This document shows, one piece after another, positions 1 to 12,283 of a stretch of DNA of 64,000 nt. The notes under the pieces were generated by a model, which saw only the letters and a list, made by a program, of their open reading frames with translations, did not search any database and had not been told where the DNA came from. How positions within the stretch are numbered: position 1 is the first letter of the stretch; each line of letters opens with the position of its first letter. The DNA comes from Argentina anserina (taxonomy: Eukaryota; Streptophyta; Magnoliopsida; Rosales; Rosaceae): positions 12,599,001-12,663,000 of the forward strand of contig NC_065875.1 of assembly GCF_933775445.1 (NCBI RefSeq). The letters are read 5' to 3'. Made by a program: the position numbers and the translations under genes.

Positions 1-1252
1 AGGGCAGATAATGAGGAAGGTTCCTACGGGCTACGGCACCTTTGGAGGGTCTCCGGCCATATGAACTTTAGGGTCACTCAAGTCGCTTCCAGTAGTTAAT
101 ATTGGAATCGATAATGAATATCTTTATGATAGTTTGAGTGTTTGACCATACCTAACGGATTTTGGCGCAATGCAACTAGTTCGGTAATTCATAAGTAGGG
201 CTCCCCCGGCTAATCATTGTTAATGTTAGTATGTACTTTGTAGGCCAAGTGAAATGGTGCAAATGAATTTTGGATTGAATGCACATAATGGGTGAGAGAG
301 GAAAATGTGATATCATTCTAGGTACATTGGTGTGAAATGAAGAACTCTAATTTCATTCTCAGAAAAAAAAGAAAAAAAAAACCCTAATTTCTTTGCATAA
401 ATGTAGATGTATGTGGGGGTATAAAAACAAAAGATTGGTCGGCCTAGGGGAATGACTTTGTGGGTTGAAACTATGGTCGATCATATTCATATGATATATA
501 TTATATGATGTCATGGTTTTGGTGTATGCACCAACTTCGTTCTTTGGTGTTAAATTTGTTTCACAAAACTAATTTCCCTCAACGGCTTTCTTTTTTGTTC
601 GCGAAATATTTGTACCAAGTTGTGCGATGCAAAATGTCATTTTGATATAGCTATTATGAGATTATAAGGAACAATATAATGAAACCCATGTGGACATATC
701 AAGCAACCATGATATATATCGTCGCAGTATTCTGTTTCCCGAAAATAGGATAAGGTGTTTGTATTCTTTGATGAGGGCTATAGCCACCTTTACAATGGAC
801 AAACACAATAGGAGATGAGAGATCGATCCTTAATTATTTACTTTGATCGGTTGCATGAACGAGTAAACTGAACTTCTATATTGTCTATTGTTGTAACAAG
901 CATGCATGAAGTAGTATCAATGCATGGTAATTAATTATTTCAAGTAAAAAGGTTTAATCTGTTCATCATGCAGAACTGGCTAACTGATAATCGATCATGC
1001 ATGCTCATCCTCAGACCTCAGTTGCCTCATCTTCTTCACCTTTGATGCATGCATGAAGGCTAAGGTTTTATCATCTTCTTCGATCGCCTTAAGCTTACAC
1101 AATATCAAGATCTTGTATAAATTAACTAACAATTATAGTGTCGAGTGTCGAGTCAGCTTCTGTCAAAAAAAAATCATGGCAGGGGGTTTTGGAAGAGCAA
1201 CGGGGGAAAAGGATTAATTCGAAGCATGCAAAGATCACCCAACTTGTGGTCT
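1..1252. other. AT-rich intergenic sequence, no gene seen
   Basis: No open frame here resembles a known protein and none has plausible splice structure. The stretch is AT-rich with short A-runs near 362-380. It precedes the point near 1253 where similarity to the downstream duplicated segment begins. Confidence 0.6.
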
Positions 1253-1324
1253 TTTCTTGCATAATGACCGCTTCTGGGGGCCTTATATATGTTTGGCTAC
1301 CTTGTTGGTATTTCAGGTACATGG

Positions 1325-2289
1325 TGTTATAAAAACAGTGATATATTGCATATATAATTTAATAGGTTGAAATTATAAATATAATTATAAATCAGAAACG
1401 AAGAACACGAAAATAAATTCAACCAAAATACCGAACGATTGATGATGGAAGAACTAGTCGAGACGTGTGTGATACCACACTGTCCTTAAGACGTTTATGC
1501 CTCCTCTACCGGTGGAAGGATGCTTGGCGCTTGTCTCCCAGGATATAACGACTAAACGATTCTAGGAAGTTGCACTACTAACTAGAACCTTCAACGAACT
1601 CGAAATGTATCTCTTTCTATCACCAGAGAAAAGCTAAGAATTTTGAGAGTGGGAGAGGATTGTGTTTCGAATGGAATGATTTTACAATGAAAGGATGGTG
1701 GCTATTTATACTGTGAGGATTTGCAATCAGCAATTAATAAGTATAGAAATCAAAAGATCATAACATAAATGAGTTACATATATTACAAACATTGATTTCA
1801 ATTCTGTTATAATTCTTCATAACACACAATAACTCAGTTGTTACAAAAGAAGAATTTGAACAGTCAAGATAATTTGAAAAGTCATAACCGAATTTTTGGA
1901 GATGCAAAAAGAATATGCGTTCTGACCCTCAATTCGGTGTTGCATTCGTGTCCGCAGGTCGCACGGGCATACACGAGTTTCCCTTGTGACCTAGGATTTG
2001 CACCCCCATGCGCAAGAGAGTATAAAAGGGCTTACACACTTTACAATCCATACACAATGGATTCTATATAAAGTCTTTTCAACACATCTCTTTTCCAATG
2101 TGGGACAAATACATTTCCCTCATTCTAAGTAGCCATCTTTGAGTGACAATTTCTTATTCACCCACAAACCAAATGACACAAACAAACATATGATCTTGTA
2201 CCCCTCATTATGGAGAACTCAATTTATGTTCATATTTGATTAATTATAAGTTTAACATATTTGATTTATGTTCCAACCATTTTCCAACA
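1325..2289 (+). mobile_element. Solo LTR (965 bp) of an unassigned LTR retrotransposon
   Basis: The segment starts with TGTTATAAAA and ends with TTTTCCAACA, the TG...CA ends of an LTR. It is flanked by CATGG (1320-1324) and CGTGG (2290-2294), a 5-bp target duplication with one mismatch. Copy B lacks it: near 21392-21405 the sequence runs directly through GTACGTGGTACGTGATC, giving an empty site. A TATA box (TATAAAAGGG, 2021-2030) indicates plus-strand transcription. There is no internal region or second LTR, so it is a solo LTR formed by LTR-LTR recombination. The superfamily is not evident. Confidence 0.78.
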
Positions 2290-2294
2290 CGTGG

Positions 2295-5097
2295 TGATCG
2301 ATCACTTGGGTTTCTTGCATTCTAGGAGCTCTTGCTAGCCAACTCCTGCAGCAATCAACAAGTATTTCTGGTACCTGTTGATGCAGGGGGTGTTACATCA
2401 ATGTCCGATTTCCTAAAGGAGTTCCTTCCAGTACGGTAATGAAGGATTATCCAAGGGCTACATTAGTTCTTCACATCTTCATATATTGTATCTTGCTTCT
2501 TTAAGACCGACCTTTCCTGCAATATTGTTGTCTGCAGCTCTTTACCTTACAATGCTTATTATTCGGAGGCTTTTAGGGGCTGGTCCCTTAATGAAGTTTC
2601 TTTCATACCAAGAAAAAAAAAATCGGAGGCTTTTACTTGGTTGAGGAGTTAGTCTATATTGTAAAAATTAATCTGATACTTCTGCAAATGCTTGCGAATT
2701 AAGTTTTACGTACTAGTGATTAATTTACAATTATTAAAAAAAAAGATTAATTTACAATACTAGTTATTAAGTTGCAAAATTCATCTACGTAACACGCAAT
2801 TCCAATATCGTGGGGGCACCCAATATACTCTTCCAGCTAGCTCAATAGTGAATATCACCATTGACATTCTCATTATGTAAGCTCAGTTCTCCCTAGTCAT
2901 GCATTTGTTAATCATATATGTAGAAATTGACCTAGCTAGCTGATAAAAATTAGTTTCCATTGCATAGTACAAGCATAACTTATCAATATTCCTTATCTTT
3001 ACCTATATATACTTGGTTTTAGACATTAGTTAAAATATAATTAGTAGTGGCTATTTAGTTTTGTGCCCACTAGACCTGCAAACTGGTATGGATGCTAATC
3101 GTTTGGCTAGTAGACACTCCTAACAGTTTGAACTCTTAGAATGATTTGTGGTATGTAGATGATATCAAATATGAATACTCAGAAATTGTTGAGGCAAGTC
3201 GCAAGGCCAAAGAAGTGGATTCCAAAATTTCCTTAAGCCTAGCACAAGCCTCCGATCGTTGCAACTATATGATGTTGGTCGTACACTATATATAATTAAG
3301 GTTGTAAAAAACGCTAGGCGCTAGTCGGGTGGAAAGCCGGAGACTAGCGCCCAAATGACTAGGTGAGGACTAGGCGGGAACTAAGCGGTTTTATTTCTTT
3401 TATTTTTTCCAAATATTTATTACATATAATCATATACATTAAAAAATATTAGAGGTATTATAATGTTCAAAATGAGTATTTCTACTCAAGAGTTATGGGG
3501 CCTCTTCGGTGGTTGATCCCAGTGTGATCGACATAATTAAGCTGTTAAAGCTCGCACTGCTGGTCAAATAAATGAGGTAAACTTGATCGAAATGATTTTT
3601 AATTTTGAATACGTTGTAAAAGAAATGTATGTACGAGACACATCGATCTTTATACTATTGACTACCTCTAAAACTCCATGAGTATTTTCATTCGATAAAT
3701 TCCCACCGATTCGTTATAAACATCAGTAGAATGTGCCATCTGGTAAGGTTTTAAAGGTTCGCCCACAAGTCGTGGAGGAATCCATGGGATATGTTCAGAA
3801 ACCATTAGGATATGTGAAATAATGTCTCCCAGTTCCTGGCTTCGATTTGCTCCCATTAATTTGTGGAATAACAAATATTGTCATTACAAACTGACTCTAG
3901 TTTTATCATAGCTAATTTAAATAAAAATTCAGGTTGAAGAAACCGTCGGTGACATAAAATATACATTGCATTTAACAGGGTTTTTGAGGTTTAGAAATGT
4001 TGTGGATCTTGGCTCTCCTAAGCCTAATGTCAAAACAACAACTCATGGTTTCTGAACGTACTTCTGGTCATTTCTTGATATCTTCTGCCAGTTTAGGTCC
4101 AAAACCATTTTATCGATCTGTTTAGAGCGGAATATTTAACAAGAATTAGGCAAAGAGAAGACCATGTGAGAATCAATTGAAGGTTTAAAATTTAGTGAAA
4201 GGATTTGAAAATCTTATATTTTGGAGAATGTCAATGGATGGTACGGGTCTGCAGGAGCTTCAAATGTAGTTTTAAATTGTCAAGGAATGTTGACTTCGAT
4301 TACTAGTTCTTAGTAAGCACATATTACGTTTCGATATGAGATGGTGTGCTTATAATTGATTGTAACTAGTCTGCAACTCTCTGCATTACACGTGCATGTG
4401 TAAATTTATTTTTCATTTTTATCGAGTGAAATTAAAAACGCCGACATTTTCATCTTTAATTTATACTACTTAACACATCTCTTTTTTTAATTAGTGAAAC
4501 GACCACCCTTTCTTGTGTTGATTTTTGTGAGGGTATATATCTAAGAAATATATAGAGATATAAGGTACACATGAAAAAGTCCCAGATCACAAGAAAATTA
4601 TTAATGGAAGATTGGAAGATGAGAACTATATATGGGCATATGGCACATATTTCTCAACAGTAATTAGCCCCACTTGATAATCAGACGCAACTAAACTTCC
4701 AGAAAGCTTGAATTAGGCAACCTTAATTTTTTGTATTTGTACCGTCCACACTAATTACAACAAGACTTGCTGTCTGTTGTTAGATCTTCTGTTCAGAACG
4801 AAGGATTTGGTACATGCCTTTATACCTAATTGCATGGCAATTGAGGTTCTTTGAATACAAATTAAGACAATTATTTTCTCTGGATAATAGTTTCAGACCG
4901 AGAATACCAATGTGGCAATAACCAATTCGGTCATGATCTGGTTATTAGGCCAGGCTAAACTATAATTAGGTTATGTTACAGTTTGATCGTCGTCGTTATT
5001 ATAAGTTTCTGTGTGCAAATTTATCAGAGTACATATCATATGTGGAAGAGTTCCTATGTGGAATAACGTTGATTTCAAGCAAGTCTACGTGATCCTG
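2295..5097. other. Duplicated non-coding segment (copy A core)
   Basis: This stretch is shared with copy B and has no convincing gene. The block 3298-3400, with GGCGCTAG-type motifs, is absent from the equivalent place in copy B. Copy B in turn has about 430 bp (39880-40310) that copy A lacks. The reverse frame at 3668-3874 stays partly open in both copies, but most substitutions look neutral and I do not call it a gene. Confidence 0.55.
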
Positions 5098-5467
5098 GGG
5101 CCATTCATGGTACGGGGATGTATACTATACAATCATTTACAACTAATTGAACAAATTACTACATTAACAATAGTTTAACTGAATTAAATTACGACATTAA
5201 TAATAAAATTATCAATTTTATTTTACACATTTACATATTATTGAACAAATTACCATGTTTACAACAATTTGTTCAAAAACTTGACATATTATTGAACAAA
5301 TTACCATGTTTACAACAATTTGTTCAAAAACTTGTAAAATGTTGTAAGTGAAGTAATTACCTATAATTACCTAAACAATAATTTATTTATTGTAATGATG
5401 ACAAATTTATTATCATATTTGTAAATGTGGGTATTATATATAGGTGGGTAACTAAGAAAATCCCCGG
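5098..5467. mobile_element. 370-bp MITE-like insertion with empty site in copy B
   Basis: The insertion is bracketed by GATCCTG at 5091-5097 and 5468-5474. Copy B at about 41920 reads straight through a single GATCCTG. The ends are G-rich on the left and CCCCGG on the right, with no long terminal inverted repeat visible. Internally a roughly 51-bp unit containing ATTATTGAACAAATTACC occurs twice in tandem (about 5236-5335). No coding capacity is seen. The family is unknown. Confidence 0.6.
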
Positions 5468-5474
5468 GATCCTG

Positions 5475-5828
5475 CACGCTGATGGATATAATAAGTGATT
5501 AGGCAAGAGGCATGAAAGAGAACTATGCTTTAACATGCAAGTGTTTTTTTAATTATGAATCAATCTTTGATAATGAGATCCTCACTCTGATATGATAGCA
5601 TTATTGAAAACGTTGTCGATGATCATTGAGTATTTGATTATAGCTAGGACGAATGATACAGTAATAGATTAGACGAGGGTAAGATTATAGGACTAATGGC
5701 ACTACGCATTAGAGCAATATATAGTGATGTAATAAATCAACGCATGGCGTATATTGTTCCCAATGATCTAGCTAGTTATGTGGAAATAAAAGAGAATATG
5801 GTAGCTTACTAACCATATAACTATATAT
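5475..5828. other. Copy A sequence plus 8-bp target site CTATATAT
   Basis: Similarity to copy B continues to about 5670. From 5680 to 5820 the sequence has no counterpart in copy B and no gene. The segment ends with CTATATAT (5821-5828), repeated at 12547-12554 and interpreted as the target duplication of the TIR element between them. Confidence 0.5.
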
Positions 5829-5901
5829 GAGAAATTTTTTAGTGCTACCGTAACACTATGTAACAATGTTTAGTGGTCTACTTTTCCAATCCCAATTTGA
5901 C

Positions 5902-6055
5902 ATGCAAGATTTATTTAGAAAAATTATATTTAAGCAATTTTATCAAAGACTATTTTGAGTTTCTTTCTAAAACCTTACACCCTACACTATAATACCCTAA
6001 ACCTGAAATCATAGTTCAAAATCATCAATACATATGAATGTCATATCACAAGTAA
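5902..6055 (+). repeat. 154-bp direct repeat, left copy, ending at the copia-1 LTR
   Basis: This begins ATGCAAGATTTATTTAG and ends CACAAGTAA, abutting the TG of the copia-1 5' LTR. An almost identical copy begins immediately after the CA of the 3' LTR (12284-12435). It is MITE-interior sequence, not retrotransposon sequence. Confidence 0.85.
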
Positions 6056-6239
6056 TGTTCCGGGAGAATTACTATTCTACCCTTGTGTGTGTCTTAGCCT
6101 AATAGGTTTCCTGTTAGGAGATAGATTAGCATCTCCGTAATAGATTAGGACTCCGAATTCTACGGGATTGTGGTTTTGTAATGCATATATATAGGCCCCC
6201 ATATCATTCAATAATACACAATTATTTCATCCTGCAATA
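6056..6239 (+). repeat. Copia-1 5' LTR
   Basis: It starts TGTTCCGGGAGAATTAC and ends just before the CGTTATCAGCACG motif expected at the primer-binding site. It carries a TATATATAGGCC core-promoter-like stretch near 6186. Homologues in this window: 12100-12283, and on the minus strand 24398-24581, 31251-31435 and the diverged 52531-52747. Confidence 0.9.
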
Positions 6240-6258
6240 CGTTATCAGCACGTTGCCC
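6240..6258 (+). other. Probable primer-binding site of copia-1
   Basis: CGTTATCAGCACGTTGCCC directly follows the 5' LTR and is conserved at the equivalent place in copia-2. Position defines it as the primer site. I cannot name the tRNA. Confidence 0.6.
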
Positions 6259-6439
6259 TAAAACCCTGAATTTTTAGAGCCCTAGAAATTTTTTCTCTTC
6301 TCCGCCGCCGACCGCTGCCGTCTCCGGCCTCCGGCATCTTCCCTTCGGCGTGCCTCGTCAGCCCCTGCAGGCCCTGCTCGCTGCCCCTGCACGCACGCAT
6401 GCAGCCCTTGTAGACCCTGCCCGCTGCCCCCCTGCTGCT

Positions 6440-6645
6440 ACCCCCGCGGCCCCGCTCGCGACCCCTGCAGCCCCGCTCGCGACACCTGCAGCCCCGCTCG
6501 CGACCCCTGCAGCCCCGCTCGCGACACCTGCAGCCCCGCTCGCGACCCCTGCAGCCCCGCTCGCGACCCCTGCAGCCCCGCTCGCGACCCCTGCAGCCCC
6601 GCTCGCGACCCCTGCAGCCCCGCTCGCAACCCCTGCAGCCCCTGC
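6440..6645 (+). repeat. 21-bp leader minisatellite in copia-1
   Basis: About nine tandem copies of a 21-bp unit of the type GCCCCGCTCGCGACCCCTGC plus A occur, with two copies carrying CGACACC. The array is in the untranslated leader between primer site and gag. Because 21 is a multiple of three, open frames appear on both strands, with a seven-residue Pro-Ala-Ala-Pro-Leu-Ala-Thr period on the plus strand. I regard these frames as by-products. Copia-2 carries a shorter, more irregular version (about 30985-31150). Confidence 0.85.
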
Positions 6646-7259
6646 ATCCTGCCCTGCAGCCCCTGCGACCCCCCTGCTGCCCCTGCACGCATCCCCGGCA
6701 GCCCCGCAGGGTCTCTTTCGCATTCGCTCCGCAAAAATATCTTTTTGCCCCGCAAGACCCCGCATCAGAGGATTCAAAAATTCTCCTCCCGCATATCTAC
6801 GCAAGAAACGCGAACTGCACAAGCAAACTCTTCGCTCAAGAGAAGCTACTCCCGTCTTCTCTACCCTTTTGGGCCTATGGCCTGCCGAGCACAATAGCTC
6901 TTTGGGCTTCATACTATATTTTCTTTTCCTTTTCCTTTTTCCTATTTCATTATTTGAATGTTCATTGGCACGTTTTTATTTCTATCGATATTTCACGTGC
7001 TCATATAGGTAGAATCATTGCTCGTCGTACTATGGTGATGACATTCATGCCAAGATGGATGATACTTTTGTCATCTACATACGATTTTGATCGTATCCTC
7101 TCAAGATTTTATGTCATCGGACGATGATCGAAAAAGATTTCATCAAGCAACTTCATGCATGACGATCGATTTGCAGAGCAATTTAATTATATGCGGTATA
7201 TTTGGGAGGCCAACAAGTATGTTTTTCTTAAAGTTACTGCTTTTGAAGAGATATATATA

Positions 7260-8260
7260 TATATATATATAAATTATCGGGCGCTATTAGCCTTTTTCAT
7301 GTCTTCTTTTCCGGCCTTTCTTATAACGCCGATGAGACCAAAGAGGGATATGATTCCCCTCTTGGTCGACATTTTTCGTGTGACGGTCCTGGGGGAGTCA
7401 CGTTATTATTTAAAAAGGAAGATATCGATTTCGTGTGGTCGCCTGAGTGCACCGCTGTTTTGGGTGCGATCATGAGAATCGCCGATATGTATCGATTATT
7501 TTGTGACCATATACATCACAACCCTTCTAATTCCGGTTACATATTTGAATAGTTTCGATTATTCGGAACCTATACAACCCTCGTTTCTTATGGATGCGTC
7601 GCCATCGCGACTGTTATTTGAATGTTTGAGTTTTCTTAAACTCATGTCTATAAACGATAATCCCAAGGTCTACGTACTCATTTATTTGAGTTGATTCATT
7701 ACTCTGATGCAGCATTATTTGCTGACAAAAGATCCCAAAAATAACACATTCTATGGGACACATTTAAAGTAATTCAATAAACGTCTATGACGTATTACCA
7801 GAGTTGACCTTGAAACATCCTCCACATCCGAGAAACACATGTCATTTTTGGCACCTGTATCTATTTCTTGAGGGAATTTTGGAGATGGAAACGTAACATT
7901 ATTCCATTCTCAAGTAAGCACATTTTGAGCCTCAGGCTAAGGCTCCGCCCAATTCGATATGCAAGATTTTGTTGCTACGAACTTTTGATTAGTCACTCTA
8001 TATTGACTATGTTTTCTGCTTACTATTTTTCAAGTATGACGTTGGCATTGCCATGTTTCTTGCTCGACTTTAGCTTAAGTCATCTATTAGAATTGAAAGT
8101 TTGGTTGTGTTGTATTAAATATTGGCATATTCTATAAAATTTCTCGTCTTTCTTGGAGTCGTGAGAATTTTATTTGCCTTGGCTTAGCATGCATGGTCAA
8201 CGTTTGCAACTCACGTGGTTTTTAAATTGGCCGCTTTTGGGTTACATGGAACCCCAATAT
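7260..8260 (+). pseudogene. Copia-1 leader end and gag remnant
   Basis: Sequence from 7260 to 7560 aligns with the copia-2 leader (reverse of about 30490-30780), including a GTCCTGGGGGAGTCACG block. A start codon at 7591 sits where copia-2 begins gag, but the frame soon breaks down. No CCHC knuckle is visible. Alignment resumes near 8160 with the region downstream of gag in copia-2. A large gag deletion or replacement is inferred. Confidence 0.6.
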
Positions 8261-8279
8261 CACTACATTGTGATTTTGG

Positions 8280-8580
8280 ACCTTGAAATTTGGAAAGCGG
8301 ACCTCGGAACGTCAAAATTGACGTCGTTTTCCCCGTTACTATTCCGGCATTTTCGGAACGTTTTCCGGCGTTTAACCGGCGTATTCGCTGCCTTCCGGCC
8401 ATTTTCCGGAGTTTCCGGCACCGCATGGCGGTGCCGGACGGCGTTCCCTGTCGGACCTGAAGTTACGGCCTCCATACCGGCCAGCTCCGGCCGCCGCCGG
8501 CCAAATTTCCGGCAATTGGTGTCGCCGGCTTCCGACGAGTTTTTCCGACGTTTTTTTTCGTCGTTTCTCGTCATTTTTCT
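8280..8580. other. CCGG-rich block between gag and pol of copia-1
   Basis: About 300 bp are dense in TTCCGG and GCCGG motifs. They are absent from the equivalent place in copia-2 (near 29090), where the flanking sequences are adjacent. Frames on both strands are open because of base composition, not because of recognisable protein. Confidence 0.6.
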
Positions 8581-8947
8581 GGCATATTTCAGCAGTTTTT
8601 ACTGCCACGTTTTCCGAGTCCAAATTTCACCCAGTTTTGAGTTAATGTGACATGGTTTTCCGGTTAATTTTCCGGTTTTCTCCAAGTCGTTTCATAGCTC
8701 AAATGATTTTATTATTATTGGTGACCACCCGCACCAATTGGATGGTTTTTACCACCCAAATTGTTTGGTATTCAACTGCTCCAATACCATGTTTTTCCAA
8801 CTCTTGAGTTGAAGAATGTAGTTCTATTGCCATGTGATACATTCGATGGGATTGCCATTTGTTTCAATCCCTTCTCTTACAATATCCTACGGCGTATTGT
8901 GTAGAGAAGTTCACCGCGTCGTTGACTCTCTTAATCTTCATTTTGAG

Positions 8948-11000
8948 AATGTCCCGCCGTGAAATCGAGTGTCTTGCTAATTGTGTAACCACCCACACTG
9001 TCCTACGGCGCAGGTAGTTGTTTTACGGATCTCGTGCGGAGATTGTGTTCTATATCTTCGTGCTTTGCTAAGTTTTAAAGGCCATACATGCCAATGATGG
9101 ATTTTCATCTTGATATTTGTGTTAAGAATGGAGAGGAATAAATCTGTCAGATTTCATTGACAATATCTTTTTCAAGCTTCGACAGTAGCTTTGTTAGCCT
9201 GCAGGCATAGTTTTGCTTGCCTGCAGCAGCAGTAGCTTTATGTAACTCAAGATTTTTTGAATCATGGGTTCGGTTTTACTGTCTTCTCGGTTTTGACATG
9301 ATCGTTTTTTGGTCATTTTGAACAAGATATGATGCTTCGAGTTCTTTGAAATTCACATTATCACATATTTTTCATGTTCACGAAGCGATTGGAGGACCAC
9401 TTCACCCATGCTCCACACGGTGAGGCCGAGCCTATCCGTGCCATGCACGGTGAGGCCGAGCCTGCCTATTTCGGCGGCTCCATGGCATTAAGGCCGTCAG
9501 TGGCGGCATCCCCTCCTTCACAGGAGCTTGTGATGCCTCCCGTGTTTTCTAATGCCTCCATGACAATCTCTGATGTCTATCGCTCATTTTGCAAAGCTTG
9601 TTCTTTTGCTAGATTTCAAGGAAGTCCTTATTTGCTAAGGCTCCAAATGAGAACATTCTATTCTTATGAAGTATTTAAGGTGACATTAGTGGACCTTATC
9701 CAACCGAATGCGGATATTTTTCGGTATTTTTATGGTATAGGTTAAGAGCATCGACGCGTTGGTCACACGTCGCTTTGCTTTCCACAAGAAACGCTGCATT
9801 CGCTAAAGTTTTTAGCTATGATCATCATCCTAAGGGCTCACCACCCTTCCTATCCTCTCAAATCTATTTGAATGGATACCGTTGGAGAGTTCACCCCCAC
9901 TACTTTGATGATTTCATTTTACATGTCTACTGGGATCGTCGTTGAACATATTATTCCTCATGTTCATTCACTGCACGAACTAGCAGAGCTCGGACTTGGT
10001 TATGGGTACTAACCTGCCGATTTTTGCATGGAGATATGTAATGATGTTGCATGCAGCGACACTTATTCGTTTCAGACCCACAACTTGCCAAGCGTTTAGT
10101 GCGTACCAGATGGTCACTAGATACGGTCCCAACGTCATTTTCACTAACGCCTATTTGGTTAAAGTTGTTTATGTGCCTCTATTGTAGCTATCTCAATGGG
10201 TCTACTTGAAATGATTAAGTATTTTGGTTGGTTATGATTTATGAATCACCAACACTTGTCCGCTATTTCCAATCTACAACCGTTGATCTCTATCCTGCGA
10301 TATTAGCAGACGGTCACTTTGATGAGACATACTTCCCATCGTTAGGTGGAGATATGGAATGCTCCCATTCCGGTTTTAACGCTAGGAATTGACGTGGTGT
10401 GGCACTATGTCTCATTAAGATCCCGCACTACTCAAAGTGAGTAAATGTTCAACGCATTATCTACCTCCAAAAAGTCAAAGATTCGATGCTCAATGACTTT
10501 ACTGATATTGCAAAAGTGACGAGATCGCACATAAATACTGTGATGTGCCGGTAAGGTTGGAACTCTCAGAATATGGGAGAATTTCATATGACCTGGTCTT
10601 AGTACCGTTGGCACCATCCCTGACAGTGGGAAGGAAGCCGGCGATGGCACCATCGTACGTTGTGGTGCAAAGATTGTCTCATTATCCTAGTATTGACTAC
10701 GATGAGTTTTATTCTCTCATTATGGACATAATTGCTTTCCGCTACTTGATTAGTAGTAGTGTCCATGAAAACTGATTTGTAGCATATGATAGTGGTTATA
10801 AAATATCTGTAAAGGGATCTTGACGCCGATATGAGAATGCCCGAGGGACTTTAAATGCCTCTAGACCACGGAGAGCTTATGTAATCAGATTGCGACGTTC
10901 GAGAGAACGTAGTACAATCGGTTGCAAAAACTCATACCCATATGTGTTCATATGAAGCTAATTCTTGATTCTCTATTTCGTCTAAGTATAGATGATGAAG
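8948..11000 (+). pseudogene. Copia-1 pol remnant (protease, integrase, RT pieces)
   Basis: The start (8948-9050) matches the copia-2 protease beginning. The piece at 9374-9745 matches the pre-integrase and integrase N-terminal part, sharing the SQELVMPPV motif and the FCKAC motif. Pieces at 9996-10187, 10325-10390, 10545-10620 and about 10800-10990 match later integrase, the linker and RT. Frames change repeatedly and stops are frequent. The YVDD region and RNase H are not recognisable. It is non-functional; copia-2 is the better-preserved relative. Confidence 0.8.
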
Positions 11001-12099
11001 AGATTCAATGAGCTATACATTCATACATGTTAGTGTTGTTGGTACACTATTGCTTTCATTATGATGTGATTAACTATGCGCCTATGCATTGTCATTGGAC
11101 TTGCATTGCTTCTTTGACATGGGTTTAGTTCTACACTTAGTGAACCAACACAAATCCTATCCACACCAACGTCGCCAGCAGCTCCAGCAACATCAACGTA
11201 CGCCTTGGTGTAGCAGTCGACACTGGTAGCGTAGAGGATGCGTACGGTTCTGTCTTGGACCAAAATCAGTCCTTCATTGGTCAATTCCCCCATTCTTTTT
11301 GCGAAACACACATTGAATGTGGCAAATCAGAATCTGTCCAGTTTCGTAAGTCAACTTCAACGAGACCTACAAGACAGCTCGCTCGATGAAATATGGTGAA
11401 ATTGGTACCGTTGGAAAGGCTTATGTGTCTACTTTCCAGGGACACCAACCATTTGTTCATAGCTATCATATTGAGTGAGTTATGGCCGTTTTAGCAAAGT
11501 AGGACAGTTCTGTCCAGAAATGTGCAAGTCAGTCAACTTCGACAGAGCATTGTGAACTGCTCCGATCGGATGACGTTGTGAACGTTATGTCACTGGAAAG
11601 CCACTGGTGTCTACTTTTCAGAACATTTTACGGTTCGCTGATACCTATTTTGACGAAGAAGTTATGGCCATTTAAGTGAGTGAAGGTCATTCTATCCGAG
11701 AATCTGATTTTCATTGCAAACTCTTGTTTTGAGTTGTTATGAATCTTGTTTCCTAAGATCTAAGTTTGGCTAAGTATAGCATGTATGATCTAAGGATGTG
11801 TGGCTAGATTAATGATTAATCATTAGCCCAAGACTACGTTTGAGAAGCATGTAATGAACGTTGTATACGTTTTTCTTTGTACTCCATGATTATGGCACTA
11901 ATCAGGGGGAGTTGTTTTGTAGACTTCAGGGGGAGTCTACCTCACATGATGCTATCAAATGTAGACGGTGCGTTGTGCTCTTTTTTCCTTCGATCAAGCT
12001 TTTGTTTTTACTTAAGAGGTTTTTATTTTGCTTGACAAGGTTTTTACCGAGGCAACGATGTGTGCACCATGCAACCTAGGCATGCGACACAAGGGGGAG
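11001..12099 (+). other. Copia-1 3' non-coding region and polypurine tract
   Basis: No protein is recognised from 11001 to 11860. The part from about 11880 to 12099 matches the copia-2 3' end (reverse of 24582-24790), with two short GGGGGAGT repeats. The tract ACACAAGGGGGAG immediately before 12100 is the expected plus-strand primer. Confidence 0.7.
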
Positions 12100-12283
12100 T
12101 GTTCCGGGAGAATTACTATTCTACCCTTGTGTGTGTTTTAGCCTAATAGGTTTCCTGTTAGGAGATAGATTAGCATCTCCGTAATAGATTAGGACTCCGA
12201 ATCCTACGGGATTGTGGTTTTGTATTGCCTATATATAGGCCCACATATCATTCAATAATACACAATTATTTCATCATGCAACA
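12100..12283 (+). repeat. Copia-1 3' LTR
   Basis: TGTTCCGGGAG... ends ...TCATCATGCAACA. It has the same length as the 5' LTR and differs at about 8 of 184 positions. It is followed directly by the right copy of the 154-bp direct repeat. Confidence 0.9.

Larger units (their letters stand above)
6056..12283 (+). mobile_element. Copia-1, degenerate Ty1-copia retrotransposon
   Basis: LTRs of 184 bp lie at 6056-6239 and 12100-12283, differing at about 8 positions by eye. Order on the plus strand: LTR, leader with a 21-bp minisatellite, start of a gag remnant near 7591, a GC-rich non-coding block, protease, integrase and RT remnants (8948-11000), a non-coding 3' region, a polypurine tract and the LTR. 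It belongs to the same family as copia-2. Most of gag and RNase H is gone and pol has many stops and frameshifts, so it cannot move by itself. There is no matching 5-bp TSD (AGTAA on the left, ATGTA on the right). Confidence 0.9.

Noticed and set aside
6245..7012. Long open frames on both strands over the 21-bp repeats (Pro-Ala and Cys-Arg-Gly repeat proteins)
   Set aside because: The 21-bp period keeps several frames open at once, and the array lies in the untranslated leader of copia-1. No frame is conserved in copia-2.
8174..8650. 158-residue plus-strand frame and overlapping minus-strand frames
   Set aside because: They come from a CCGG-dense block without stop codons; nothing recognisable is encoded and copia-2 lacks the block.
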